A program made the translations under genes and the position numbers. Shown here in pieces: positions 1-8,916 of a stretch of DNA of 64,000 bases. Numbering within the stretch: the stretch's first letter is position 1; the number at the start of each line of letters is the position of its first letter. The DNA is from Paenibacillaceae bacterium GAS479. GTDB taxonomy: Bacteria; Bacillota; Bacilli; Paenibacillales; Paenibacillaceae. Location of the stretch: the NCBI GenBank assembly GCA_900105225.1, contig LT629764.1, forward strand, positions 2,078,501 to 2,142,500, in the 5' to 3' direction. The notes beneath the pieces are model-generated. The model saw only the letters and a program-made list of their open reading frames with translations. It ran no database searches and had not been told where the DNA came from.

Positions 1-52
1 ACATTTCTTGTCCATGGGCCTTTTTGGGCATTGTCCGCCGCTAGTTGTTCCC

Positions 53-1693
53 TTAGTTATCCGCTTCCATTTCTATGGGGCGCTCCTGCTCCAAATCCCA
101 TAGCCAGCGCATTTTACTGGCGCTCAGACGGATACCACCGAGCCATTCTTCTTCCTGTAGTCCATCCACCGTTATGCTCAGCAATGAACCTGCCGTTTTG
201 TCCCCCAATCTGTATGCCGCGTCAACTTGGAATCGGCCTTCCAGCGCTGCCAGCCCTTGCTCCGTCACCTTCAGCAGGTTTTGCTTCAGCCCGGACGAAT
301 CCTCGTTGTAGAGCGGCAAATCGCTCTCACCTTCCATCTGCAACAGCGGAGACTCGCCTTGCAACATGCCTCGCAGTACATGCCAATACTGCAGGTCGCC
401 CGAGCCTAACAGGTGAAGCCTCGGTCCATATAGCCCGAACAGCTCCAGAGGACTCATCGGCCCGAACTCCCGCAGTAGCTCCAGTGTTGTGCGCTGCTCT
501 ACGCCAAGCCCGTCCTGCGTCGACGGAAGCCGAGACAGATGAGCTTTAAATGCGGCAGCCGCATAGGGAAGCGGCGAAAGATCGCCGTCTAGCAGCTGTT
601 GCATCGGCAGTGGACTCGCGGCGGTATAGGCCCGCCACAGCTCACGGCCAAGCTCCAACTCACGCTTAGACACCTGACTCCAGCTCCCGCTCAGACGGCC
701 GAGCTGCTCGGGCGATAGCTGACCGAGCCCCAGAAAAGGCTCTACGCCGGGATATTCCCCTATGCATAGCAAGCTGACTCGTCCCGCGGCGGCATCCGGC
801 CATTCCGACAGCCGATGCAGCAGCGCTGCAAGCATTGCTTGATCGAACAGGTCATGCTCAAACCAGAGGATGATCTGACCTTTTTGTTCCCGGTATGCCT
901 CAAGCTTCTCCTCCTGGTACTTGCAGCCCTCCAGGTATTGCGCCTGCGGGATACCGAGCGTCCCTTCCAGATAAGCGGCCCTGTTCTCCCGCTCGACCCC
1001 CTCACCGATTATGCGCTCACTGATCGGACCAAACGAGTAGACTTCCCTCCAGACCAAAATGTCGCCCTCGAGCCCATACTTCCGAAGCTTGTCCCCAACG
1101 AAATCCCCATTCACGATATGCAGCATCCCCGTATTCCTCCCGTACAAATCCTTAATCACGGAAGCCGCATCGGTAAGCGGCAGAGCACTTCTCAGCTTGC
1201 GCCGGGCGTCGAACAAGCGCTTACGGAGCACAGCCTCCGGGCGGTCCAGATACGACGACAGCTCCTTCAGCGAATAGCCCTCCAGGTAAAATAACTCCGC
1301 AGCCAGCCGCTGCCCGGGCGGAAGCGCCGCCAGCGATTCCCGCACCAGCTGCGCCGTCTCCCGGCGCACTGTCTGCTCCGGCAGCGGCATCGCGCCGTCA
1401 TCCCGAGCCTGCTGCTCCTCATAGGAAACCGTGCCCCCTTGCAGCTTACGCAGCTGTCTCCAGCATTGCCGCTCAACGATGCGTCCCAGCCAGCCTGGGA
1501 AAGCCTCTGCTTCCCGCAGCTTGTGCAGATTAAGAAAGGCTTCGAGCAGCGCCTCCTGAACGGCGTCCTCCGCCAAGGCAGCATCGCGCAGACGGCTGCG
1601 GGCTGCTGCCCTGGCCAGCGGCAAAGATCGGGCCGCCAGTTCCTCCCAAGCGGCGCGATCTCCGGCGGCCGCCCGATTTACCGTATCTTTCAT
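53..1693 (-). CDS. Sigma-70 family (ECF-like) protein fused to a DUF1835 domain
   Basis: The N-terminal third is an ECF-type sigma factor: region 2 at about residues 25-85 (motif AEDAVQEALLEAF, then FPGWLGRIVERQCWR) and a region 4 helix-turn-helix at about 115-170 (LPPGQRLAAELFYLEGYSLKEL). From residue 190 (MLHIVNGDFVGDKLR) the protein becomes a DUF1835-type domain that runs to the C-terminus, so it is about three times the length of a plain ECF factor. The start is an ATG behind AAAAGGAG. No anti-sigma gene is adjacent. In known cases DUF1835 occurs as a stand-alone protein of unknown function; that it senses something and controls the sigma domain is inference. It ends close to the window edge and is complete. 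Confidence 0.85.
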   Translation of the reverse strand: MKDTVNRAAAGDRAAWEELAARSLPLARAAARSRLRDAALAEDAVQEALLEAFLNLHKLREAEAFPGWLGRIVERQCWRQLRKLQGGTVSYEEQQARDDGAMPLPEQTVRRETAQLVRESLAALPPGQRLAAELFYLEGYSLKELSSYLDRPEAVLRKRLFDARRKLRSALPLTDAASVIKDLYGRNTGMLHIVNGDFVGDKLRKYGLEGDILVWREVYSFGPISERIIGEGVERENRAAYLEGTLGIPQAQYLEGCKYQEEKLEAYREQKGQIILWFEHDLFDQAMLAALLHRLSEWPDAAAGRVSLLCIGEYPGVEPFLGLGQLSPEQLGRLSGSWSQVSKRELELGRELWRAYTAASPLPMQQLLDGDLSPLPYAAAAFKAHLSRLPSTQDGLGVEQRTTLELLREFGPMSPLELFGLYGPRLHLLGSGDLQYWHVLRGMLQGESPLLQMEGESDLPLYNEDSSGLKQNLLKVTEQGLAALEGRFQVDAAYRLGDKTAGSLLSITVDGLQEEEWLGGIRLSASKMRWLWDLEQERPIEMEADN

Positions 1694-1863
1694 CCCTTAT
1701 AGGCTCCTTTTTTCCGTGTCAGGGTATAGTGCCATTCCAGCGTAAAAAGGTTACCTGAACCCGAAAATAAAAAAGGGCCCGAGAGCAGCAGCTCAACTCC
1801 TGCCAACCCCGCCCCTTTGCTCTTGCTCAATGTCCACACCTATTTCCATTCCTATGTCGATAC

Positions 1864-2130
1864 CTATGTCCAAGCCCAGAAAAAACCGTCTCTATCCCAG
1901 GCGATACGGCCGCGATGCAGTTTGCGGAAAGCTTTTTTGACCTCTTTTTCCAGCGATGCGTTCCCTTGTTCGTTCACGAATACATACTGATCTCCATAAT
2001 GGCTGCGCACATGCGCAATGGCATCCCCCTGACGAAGGATGCTCTTGTCACGGATCTCATCCACCATCCACTGTGCGATCTTCTGCTCGGGCCCGACTTG
2101 CTCTTGTTCACTACTCGGTGACTGCTCCAT
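1864..2130 (-). CDS. Small protein, possibly DUF6953-like
   Basis: 88 residues, hydrophilic, with no signal peptide or membrane segment. The start is ATG behind TAAGGAGG. The middle (KIAQWMVDEIRDKSILRQGDAIAHVRSHYG) and the tail (LHRGRIAWDRDGFFWAW) resemble small winged-helix-like proteins found widely in Bacilli, and I believe the family is DUF6953. That assignment is from memory of the FFWAW ending. It is a monocistronic gene between the sigma fusion and the PD40 cluster. Function unknown. Confidence 0.6.
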   Translation of the reverse strand: MEQSPSSEQEQVGPEQKIAQWMVDEIRDKSILRQGDAIAHVRSHYGDQYVFVNEQGNASLEKEVKKAFRKLHRGRIAWDRDGFFWAWT

Positions 2131-2222
2131 AAAAACCTAATTCCTCCTTACAGCTGATCTTGCCTCGTATCGCCAGTATACCACTCCCTGCTGATCGGTT
2201 GTATAAACCAGAGACAGACAAC

Positions 2223-2252
2223 AAAAAGCCCTTCCAATAATCGAAGAAGAGC
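2223..2252 (-). terminator. Probable intrinsic terminator after the PD40 lipoprotein gene
   Basis: Read on the minus strand: an 8-bp stem AGCTCTTC / GAAGGGCT (one G-U pair) followed by TTTTTG, 29 bases past the stop codon. Confidence 0.5.
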
Positions 2253-2280
2253 TGATCTAGCTTATCTCATCTGCCCAGGC

Positions 2281-3429
2281 CTATTTAAAATAAACAACCG
2301 TACCATTGAATTGAAACGTTCTAGAATCTTTGTCATAGGCTTCATAGTTGATCAACAGCTTTTTGCCGGAAGGACTCCACTTCATTAATCCTGAAACGGA
2401 ATCGTTAGTAAGTTTGAGTGGAGTGGATTCGGTAGTTTGCTCATTCGTAATAAATACACCGTTATTCCCGGTCCCGGCGTCACTCGTGACAGAGTAAGCA
2501 AGCCTCTGTCCGTCCGGCGACCAGCTAATTCCATTAATAGACGCACTGGTGCCAATTGTCTTTTCCGTCTTGCCATTCAAATCGGTGAAAATAAGCTTTT
2601 CCTCGGCAGCGCTTATTCTTTTGACAATTGCCAGACGATTGCCGTCCGGGGAAGGAGCGACCAATCGCGCATTATCCATAATCTTAATAAATACACTGGC
2701 AGTTGGATCGTATACAAATAACGTACTTGATGAATGAGAAATGTAAACACTGCCATTACTTGATACAACGAGACTGGGAGGTATATTCACCTCACCTGTT
2801 TCCAGAACTTCACTGACTTTTCCCGTTACATCCAAGCGAACAATCATCCCATTTCCCGTCATTAACAATAAACTTTTCTTATCCGTCCAAGCGGCCTCCC
2901 AAATGACCCCAACGTCGGACTTGATTTCAGTGATGCCGCCCGTCTCCAAATTCATAATCTTTCCTACACGGTGAACATAATTTTCCGATTGCTGAATGTA
3001 AAAGAGATGTTTTTTGTCCGGAGATATTTGAGTATATACAAAATTTTCATTCCCCTTCAAAATCTCTTCCATTCCCAAGGTTGGACTACTGTCTTGTGAC
3101 TTATTAAGATGTCGAAGGTACAGGTAGGACGGAGGCTTTTGTTCATCCGCGACTTGGCCAATCATTTGTTTAGCCCTCTTGCTGACAATAAGGCTATCTT
3201 CACCCGTCCAGTCTAGGCCGATAAAATCGGCGCCCAATTGGACGGTCTTGTCTACCACTGGTCCCGATTTATATAGGGCTCCAGCATTACTTTGAATAAC
3301 GGTTATTTCTTTGCCCAGTCGCTCGACGAGTTGCCGTTCAGCACTGCTGGCGGTTCCGCAAGCCGATACGATTAATAAAAGAGTGACGCTTATAGCAAGT
3401 GCCGAACTGCGGATGTTTATTTTGTTCAA
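2281..3429 (-). CDS. PD40/TolB-like beta-propeller lipoprotein
   Basis: The best start is TTG at 3429, seven bases after GGGGG; it gives a classic lipoprotein signal (NKINIRSSALAISV..., lipobox VSAC). An open frame upstream lacks these signals. The mature protein carries repeated PD40 blades (SPDKKHLFYIQQ, SPDGNRLAIVKR, SWSPDGQRLAYSV, KWSPSGKKLLINY) and ends in VVYFK. It is clearly a paralogue of the next gene upstream (3497-4630), with the same blade order and C-terminus. It lies 67 bp downstream of that gene and is probably cotranscribed with it. Likely role: a membrane-anchored outer-face propeller. Its ligand is unknown. Confidence 0.8.
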   Translation of the reverse strand: MNKINIRSSALAISVTLLLIVSACGTASSAERQLVERLGKEITVIQSNAGALYKSGPVVDKTVQLGADFIGLDWTGEDSLIVSKRAKQMIGQVADEQKPPSYLYLRHLNKSQDSSPTLGMEEILKGNENFVYTQISPDKKHLFYIQQSENYVHRVGKIMNLETGGITEIKSDVGVIWEAAWTDKKSLLLMTGNGMIVRLDVTGKVSEVLETGEVNIPPSLVVSSNGSVYISHSSSTLFVYDPTASVFIKIMDNARLVAPSPDGNRLAIVKRISAAEEKLIFTDLNGKTEKTIGTSASINGISWSPDGQRLAYSVTSDAGTGNNGVFITNEQTTESTPLKLTNDSVSGLMKWSPSGKKLLINYEAYDKDSRTFQFNGTVVYFK

Positions 3430-3496
3430 GAATATTCCCCCACGTCTTAAACAGCCTGCCCCAATCCGGAGATTCCAGATAGGAGCAGGCTTGAAC

Positions 3497-4630
3497 TTAT
3501 TTAAAATAAACAACTGCACCGGCATGCTGGTAATTTTCATTAATGACTTTACCATAGTTGACCATCAGCTTTTCACCGGAAGGACTCCAGTTGAAAAATA
3601 CATGGGTCTGCTTAGTTAATCCCAGCGATGTAGATTTACCGGTTTTGACGTCGGCAATATACGCTCCGTTATTCTTAGTATCAGGATATTTATTAACAGT
3701 GTATGCCAACGTTTTACCGTCCGGGGACCAATTTGGTGCGAAAATTTCACGTCCAGTTGCAATTGTTTGCTGTTTATTACCATCCAAATCCGTAATAACT
3801 AGATGTGATTCCAATTTTTCATTTTTATATTCTTGGGTGACCATCGCCAGACGAGTACCGTCAGGAGAAGGAGCGACAAATGGAGCATAAACGTCCTTGT
3901 CGGTAACTTTTGTTGATTTCTTCGAAACCGTATCGTAAGCCATTACTGAGGCCGAGCTGGTGTAATACAATGTTTTCCCGGATACTGCAAGGCTAAACAC
4001 CATCCCACCTTTTGCTATTTTGCTTGTTTTCCCATTTAAATCCGATTGGAAAACAGCCTCATTCTCACCGTCTTCAAACCCTGCAAAAAATACCGTGTTG
4101 TTATCGAGCCAAGCCCCTGTTTCTTCCATTCTCACTGAATCGGATTTAATTGTGGTAACTTTGCCCGTCTCCAGATTCATGATCTTAGCGGCGCCGCCCA
4201 ACGAATGTGGAGCAGTTCTTTCGACAAAAAACAGATTTTTTCCATCAGGAGATAATTGGACATTGCCGATTTCCTGTTTTCCATCAAAGAGCTCTTTCTT
4301 TCCTTTTAAAAGGTTGCTTCCCTCCGACTGACCAAGGTTTAGCGTGAACAGATCATTCCGCAGTTTCTCTTCGTTTTTGTTAAGGATCGTATCGAAGTTT
4401 GTCATTACAATATTGTTCTCGTCGATCCATTCCTTTCCTAGCCAACTCAAGCCAAGATCGGCCGTTTTGAGCACTTTAAGTTCCGATGTTTGGGCAACAG
4501 CCGCCTCTTTACTGTTAGTTGCTTTTTTTAAAGGCTCTGTGGCATAAGCAGCTCCACCGGCCACAGCAGATAAAACTGTAGCTGCACTTAGTACGGCTAA
4601 TGTAGAGCGTTTAATTCGTTTGTTAAACAT
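3497..4630 (-). CDS. Exported PD40/TolB-like beta-propeller protein
   Basis: The start chosen is ATG at 4630 with AGGAGG ten bases upstream; the open frame extends further but without signals. A Sec signal peptide (FNKRIKRSTLAVLSAATV..., cleavage after AYA) leads into a propeller of WD40-like PD40 blades (LSPDGKNLFFVE, SPDGTRLAMVT, NWSPDGKTLAYTV, NWSPSGEKLMVNY). It is a paralogue of 2281-3429. It lies 102 bp downstream of a histidine kinase gene on the same strand, so the two-component pair may control it or sense through it. That link is inference from position only. Confidence 0.82.
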   Translation of the reverse strand: MFNKRIKRSTLAVLSAATVLSAVAGGAAYATEPLKKATNSKEAAVAQTSELKVLKTADLGLSWLGKEWIDENNIVMTNFDTILNKNEEKLRNDLFTLNLGQSEGSNLLKGKKELFDGKQEIGNVQLSPDGKNLFFVERTAPHSLGGAAKIMNLETGKVTTIKSDSVRMEETGAWLDNNTVFFAGFEDGENEAVFQSDLNGKTSKIAKGGMVFSLAVSGKTLYYTSSASVMAYDTVSKKSTKVTDKDVYAPFVAPSPDGTRLAMVTQEYKNEKLESHLVITDLDGNKQQTIATGREIFAPNWSPDGKTLAYTVNKYPDTKNNGAYIADVKTGKSTSLGLTKQTHVFFNWSPSGEKLMVNYGKVINENYQHAGAVVYFK

Positions 4631-4732
4631 GTATTGTTTCCTCCTCTTAGGTGATGCTCTAAGCATACGAGGAAGTTGTATCCGAACCATATCTAATATG
4701 TCCAACTTGTATCCAACCGAATTTTTTTTCGG

Positions 4733-6232
4733 TTAGACCTTTTCTAGATAAAGCGGCAAACGTAGCTGAAAGATCATTCCACCACTTTTTCGGGGCTGCG
4801 CATGAATGCTGCCGCCTTGCCTATCAACCAGCTCGCGGACGAGCGAAAGTCCAAGGCCTGTGCCGCCTGACTCACGACTCCTGTCCCGGCTAACCGTGAA
4901 AAACGGCTCGAATACTTGCTCCAATAGCTCGGTTGGTATCCCGATACCGTCGTCCTCCACCTCAATAATTGCGAATCCATCTTCAGGACGGCATTTTAAG
5001 CGAACAAATCCATCGGATTGATTGTACTTGATCGCATTATCGATGAGATTGATGAAGATAAGCAGAAAGCTCTCCCTATCGCACCACACGAATGTTTCCT
5101 GCAGATCCAGCTCCATTGAAATACCGAACTTCTCCGCTTTGCCGCGCATGCGCCCGACGATATCCTCAAGCAGCCCCCGAGCGTCAAAACGCTCCGCTTG
5201 CAATTCAAACTCATATCTCTCCAAAGAGGATAGCTGCAGTACCTTTTCCACCATCTCGTACAGCCGCTCAGTTTCCTTGCCAATATTATGATGCGCCTCT
5301 TCCAACAAATTCGGGTCATCCCGATACGTGTTGACAAGCTCAATATACGCCTTGATGGAGGTCAGCGGTGTCTTAAACTCATGACTAATGCTGCCAATGA
5401 ATTCCTTTTGCTGGCGTTCCAGCTGCTGCAGCTTCTCCACGGCGAGGCGCAAATTATTTTGCTCATGCTCCATCTTCTGGATACCGCTCTGCAATTCACG
5501 ACTCATGAATGCCATCCCCTCGCCGAGCTCTCCGAACTCGTCACGACTTTTTATAGGAGATTCCATGATAAAGTCATGTTTACGAATGCGGTCCGCAGCT
5601 AGTTTAAGCTGAGTAACGATGGAGGCTATTCTGCTAAAATAAACAAAACCAAGAGTGAAGGCGACTGCCAGTACCGCTAAACCAATGAAAAGGAAAAGCT
5701 GATTCATATTCTGCCGGAAATCATTTATTTCGAGCAGCGAATACTGAAACTGAACAACGCCGATCTGGCCGTCCACCCCATATAATGGCGCCATATACAG
5801 CAGCGAGTCTCCTAATTCCATATAGGCAATTTTATTGTCCAAAGCAATATCCAGCAGGCTTTGCTCATCTGGCGTTATCGACCCCGAAGCGCTCCCCACT
5901 TCTCCTGTAGGACCTTCCTGCAACGAGCTGCCTACTCTTTCTCCAAAAACCTCATACAACTTTATTGGAAGCCCAATAAAGTTGTAAAGCTCGGAGGCTA
6001 ACAGCTGCCCATTCTGCTTGAGAACAGCCTTAGAATCGCCGCCGCCACTGGATGCGTTAGCTTGCTGAATACGCAGATTAATCATCTTCGTTCGCTGTGC
6101 AAGCTCCTGCTCCATTTGATCCCGTTGGTTATTCTCGATCCCTCGTTGCACGAGTAAGCTGAGCAACCCGATAGCCAGCATTAACAGCAAAGCTAGGAAA
6201 AGAGTAAGCCGCAACTTCAAGCTCATCCGCAT
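4733..6232 (-). CDS. Two-component sensor histidine kinase (HAMP, HisKA, HATPase_c)
   Basis: A transmembrane segment at residues 6-27, an extracellular sensor region of about 140 residues, a second membrane segment at about 177-200 (LFLFIGLAVLAVAFTLGFVYF), a HAMP linker, the H-box SISHEFKTPLTSIKAY with the phospho-accepting His284, an N-box (NLIDNAIKYN), and G-boxes (VEDDGIGIP, GGTGLGLSLV). It abuts the response regulator gene with no gap (regulator stop 6233-6235, kinase ATG at 6232), so the two are translationally coupled. The ligand is unknown; the PD40 genes downstream suggest an envelope function. Confidence 0.93.
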   Translation of the reverse strand: MRMSLKLRLTLFLALLLMLAIGLLSLLVQRGIENNQRDQMEQELAQRTKMINLRIQQANASSGGGDSKAVLKQNGQLLASELYNFIGLPIKLYEVFGERVGSSLQEGPTGEVGSASGSITPDEQSLLDIALDNKIAYMELGDSLLYMAPLYGVDGQIGVVQFQYSLLEINDFRQNMNQLFLFIGLAVLAVAFTLGFVYFSRIASIVTQLKLAADRIRKHDFIMESPIKSRDEFGELGEGMAFMSRELQSGIQKMEHEQNNLRLAVEKLQQLERQQKEFIGSISHEFKTPLTSIKAYIELVNTYRDDPNLLEEAHHNIGKETERLYEMVEKVLQLSSLERYEFELQAERFDARGLLEDIVGRMRGKAEKFGISMELDLQETFVWCDRESFLLIFINLIDNAIKYNQSDGFVRLKCRPEDGFAIIEVEDDGIGIPTELLEQVFEPFFTVSRDRSRESGGTGLGLSLVRELVDRQGGSIHAQPRKSGGMIFQLRLPLYLEKV

Positions 6233-6928
6233 TTACTGCTCTCCCCCAATGCCCGCTGACACTTTGTAGCCAATTCCATAAACGGTCTGAAGCATGGATT
6301 GCGAGGGCTCCCCGAGCTTTTTGCGAAGCCGCTGAATGTGCAGATCTACCGTACGTGTGCCGCCGTCATAATCTATGCCCCAAACTAGATCTAGTAACTC
6401 CTCCCGGGTGTAGACTCTCTCTGGATGGGTGAACAGCATGGCTAGCAGATCGAACTCTCTGCGCGTAAGATCGAGCTCCCTGTCTCCGACGTATGCGGCG
6501 CGACTTCCTGGATTAATACTTAAGCCACCTTTATCTGGTTGTTCCTGCGGTTCCGCAGGGATACGCTCCAATCTGCGGGCAAGCGCCTTAATCCGTGCTA
6601 AGAGCTCACGAATCTCGAACGGTTTGGTCATATAATCATCTGCGCCGAGCTCCAGGCCAACAATTTTGTCGACGATTTCATTTTTGACTGTCAGTAAAAT
6701 AATGCCAATTTCATTTCTTTTTTCCAAACGGCGGCATACTTCGTAGCCATTTAAGCGAGGCATCATGATATCAAGTACCAGCACTCGAGGGCGGAAGCTC
6801 TCTACTTTCTCCAACGCTTCCTCGCCGTCATGGGCGGTTTCAACCTCATAACCTTCCCTCCGAAGAGCATAAGCGACGGCGGAAGCAATGCTTTTTTCGT
6901 CGTCGACAACGAGTACTTTAGTATCCAT
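6233..6928 (-). CDS. OmpR/PhoB-family response regulator
   Basis: Receiver domain with acidic pocket DDE (residues 9-11), phospho-acceptor Asp53 (VLDIMMP), Thr and Lys in LLTV and MTKPFE, and a C-terminal winged helix (LTRREFDLLAMLFTHPERVYTREELL, then GTRTVDLHIQRLRKKL). ATG at 6928 behind AAGGAG. It is the first gene of a minus-strand unit with the kinase, and is divergent from the DUF6376 lipoprotein gene; both promoters must lie between 6929 and 7081. Confidence 0.93.
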   Translation of the reverse strand: MDTKVLVVDDEKSIASAVAYALRREGYEVETAHDGEEALEKVESFRPRVLVLDIMMPRLNGYEVCRRLEKRNEIGIILLTVKNEIVDKIVGLELGADDYMTKPFEIRELLARIKALARRLERIPAEPQEQPDKGGLSINPGSRAAYVGDRELDLTRREFDLLAMLFTHPERVYTREELLDLVWGIDYDGGTRTVDLHIQRLRKKLGEPSQSMLQTVYGIGYKVSAGIGGEQ

Positions 6929-7081
6929 TAAGCTTAATCTCCTTTTTCACTTTCGGAAAACATGCTATTAGTATATCCAAATGCCCACGTATGGAAAGCT
7001 GGCTTACTGGCAAAAACTGAAACCATTCCTGGTCTGATTCAGTATAAACGAGTTATAAACTCGCGGAAGGATGAAGAACCG

Positions 7082-7549
7082 ATGTCCAAAAGATGGCTAA
7101 TGGCGCTAATCCTCGCGCCCGCATTGCTGGTTGGATGCTCTCTACCAGGCAGCGTTGATGAAGGACTCAACAAAGTTAATGACTCGCTTTCTTATGTGAA
7201 CGATGCAACGGCTTATATTAATGATGCAACTCAGTTTTCGCAACAGCTGCCAACTCTAGCCCAGGAAGCGCTGACCAGTCCAGACGCTCTCGCCAATCTG
7301 GAATCCGAAATTACAGCTATGCAGGCTGACATTGCCGCATTCAACAGTCTCACCCCACCGGCATTCGCCGAAAGCATTGACGCCAAGTTAGAACAGTATA
7401 ATGCCACGCTGGACGGGCAGCTCACCAATTTGATGGAGACGGTGCAATCCGGTCAACTGACTGCAGAAACACTGAAACAGTCACAGGTAGGACAGACCGT
7501 AGGACAAATCTCCTCGATTCTGGAGCAAGTACAGCAGCTCGGGAAATAA
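7082..7549 (+). CDS. DUF6376-type lipoprotein
   Basis: The start taken is ATG at 7082 (SKRWLMALILAPALLVGCSL), which places a lipobox LVGC at residues 16-19; an open frame upstream of it is not needed. The mature part is helical and rich in Asn/Ala/Gln, with the repeated segment LSYVNDATAYINDATQF and the conserved FNSLTPP, both characteristic of the Bacillus DUF6376 lipoproteins. Length (155 residues) fits the family. Function unknown. It is divergent from the response regulator gene, so it could be a target of that system. Confidence 0.8.
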   Translation: MSKRWLMALILAPALLVGCSLPGSVDEGLNKVNDSLSYVNDATAYINDATQFSQQLPTLAQEALTSPDALANLESEITAMQADIAAFNSLTPPAFAESIDAKLEQYNATLDGQLTNLMETVQSGQLTAETLKQSQVGQTVGQISSILEQVQQLGK

Positions 7550-7582
7550 TCAACAATATTTGAATTTGAAGGAGTATCCAAC

Positions 7583-7627
7583 AAAGAGCCTGAGCTCCCG
7601 CAATGCGGAAAAGCAGGCTCTTTTTTT
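7583..7627. terminator. Terminator between convergent genes
   Basis: AAAGAGCCTG ... CAGGCTCTTTTTTT forms a strong GC stem with a T run on the plus strand and an A run on the other side. It can serve the DUF6376 gene and the short PD40 gene. Confidence 0.8.
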
Positions 7628-7638
7628 CGTTTTACTCC

Positions 7639-8019
7639 TTATTTAAAATTAATAACTTGGGCGTTGTTCTGAAGGCCTCCTGTGACAAACGCGCCGGCAT
7701 CGATAAGCAGCTTGCTGCCGTCTGGGCTCCATTCAAGCTTCGTTACTAGTTCGGTCTTGACGCCAAGCGGTTTGGACTGGCCATCTTTCACATTTAGAAG
7801 GTGAATTCCGTTAATCTCCGGGTTATCCTTATCCGAGATATCGTAAGCAACCGTGCTTCCGTCCGGACTCCCTTGCAGATTGGAATAGTTTGACTTAGCT
7901 TGTGCGTCCAGCGCTTGAGGATCGGGAATTTTAGCGTATACATACGTGGCAGAAGACACCACTGCTGCTGCACTAAGTGCAACCATTAAAGAACGATGAG
8001 CTTTACGAAGTTTTATCAG
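7639..8019 (-). CDS. Short single-blade PD40-type exported protein, probable CTG start
   Basis: The C-terminal half has PD40 blades (SPDGSTVAYDIS, LEWSPDGSKLLIDA) and ends INFK, like the two longer paralogues at 2281-4630. The first in-frame ATG (7986) has no ribosome binding site and would leave a signal peptide with no positive charge. A CTG at 8019 sits six bases after a perfect GGAGG (8026-8030) and adds IKLRKAHRSL, the missing basic n-region before the hydrophobic core and the YVYA cleavage site. Residue count from CTG is 126, about one third of the paralogues, so this may be a shortened copy. The CTG start is inference. Confidence 0.7.
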   Translation of the reverse strand: MIKLRKAHRSLMVALSAAAVVSSATYVYAKIPDPQALDAQAKSNYSNLQGSPDGSTVAYDISDKDNPEINGIHLLNVKDGQSKPLGVKTELVTKLEWSPDGSKLLIDAGAFVTGGLQNNAQVINFK

Positions 8020-8199
8020 GTAATACCTCCGGATAAGTTATTATGTTGCTAAATGAAGTATATCTGGAGGATGTGTCAACAAAATATCTCAAATGTATCC
8101 AGCTTATATCCGCGACAAATAATGTTCTCGCTCCCAAAGGAATTGCCGTACCGTGCAAAAAAACCTGAATTTCCGCAAGTCGGGAATTCAGGTTTTTAC

Positions 8200-8766
8200 T
8201 CAGCCGTTTACATAATACGGAGCCATGAAGAGATACACGATGACGCCAGTAAAGCTGACATACAGCCAAATCGGCATCGTCCACCGCACGATGCGCTTAT
8301 GCTTTTGCACCTGATTCGTCCAGCCCCATACGAGAGAGAACAATGCCAGCGGCACGATGACCGCAGCAAGGAAGCTGTGCGTGATGAGAATGGTAAAGTA
8401 AATTGGGCGCCAAATACCTTCTCCTCCGAACTTCGCTGTCTCCGGAGACAGGTAGTGGAAGGTTAAGTAGGTGACGAGGAACAGCAGCGTCGAGGTGAAC
8501 GCAGCTAAAATGAAACCTTTGTGCAGCTTGATGTTTTTGCGGATGATCGACACAAGAGCCGCCACAAGGAAAATGAACGTGAAGCTGTTCAAGATGGCAT
8601 TAATCCTCGGCAGAATCGTAATGTCCCAGGAAAGACTGCCTTTATAACCAACCGGCCCAAAGAACAGCATTAGAATAACAAAGTTTGCGACTAAAGAGAT
8701 ACCGATGATCCAAGTCGTAAAGTTACGCTTTGTCGTCGGCTTGTACGAATCTGGAGTCTGTTTCAG
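8200..8766 (-). CDS. DUF420 (CtaM/YozB-like) membrane protein, probable CTG start
   Basis: Five hydrophobic segments (for example NSFTFIFLVAALVSII, FILAAFTSTLLFLVTYLTFHY, FTILITHSFLAAVIVPLALF) and the histidines of LHKGF, TFHY and ITHSF fit the DUF420 family, some of whose members (CtaM in staphylococci and bacilli) assist heme-copper oxidase maturation. The first ATG (8670) would delete the first membrane helix (TTWIIGISLVANFVILMLFF). A CTG at 8764-8766, nine bases after AGGAGG, restores it and gives 188 residues, the usual family length. No cytochrome oxidase genes are visible here. Confidence 0.8.
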   Translation of the reverse strand: MKQTPDSYKPTTKRNFTTWIIGISLVANFVILMLFFGPVGYKGSLSWDITILPRINAILNSFTFIFLVAALVSIIRKNIKLHKGFILAAFTSTLLFLVTYLTFHYLSPETAKFGGEGIWRPIYFTILITHSFLAAVIVPLALFSLVWGWTNQVQKHKRIVRWTMPIWLYVSFTGVIVYLFMAPYYVNG

Positions 8767-8889
8767 AGCGATTAACCTCCTTCCGCATTACATGCGGGGT
8801 TCTGTCTTCATTATAGAGAAATGCCGCACTACCATGTGTGACAACACCTTGAACGCATGGCCCTGCTATTTTCTATATTTCCAACACGT

Positions 8890-8910
8890 AAAAAAGGGGC
8901 TTATCGCCCC
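8890..8910 (-). terminator. Intrinsic terminator of the chemoreceptor gene
   Basis: Minus strand GGGGC GATAA GCCCC followed by TTTTTT, just past the stop at 8917. Confidence 0.8.
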
Positions 8911-8916
8911 TACCCC

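Noticed and set aside
3498-3619. N-terminal extensions of both PD40 genes (to 3555 and 4705)
   Set aside because: Open but without ribosome sites; signal peptides begin at the internal starts 3429 and 4630.
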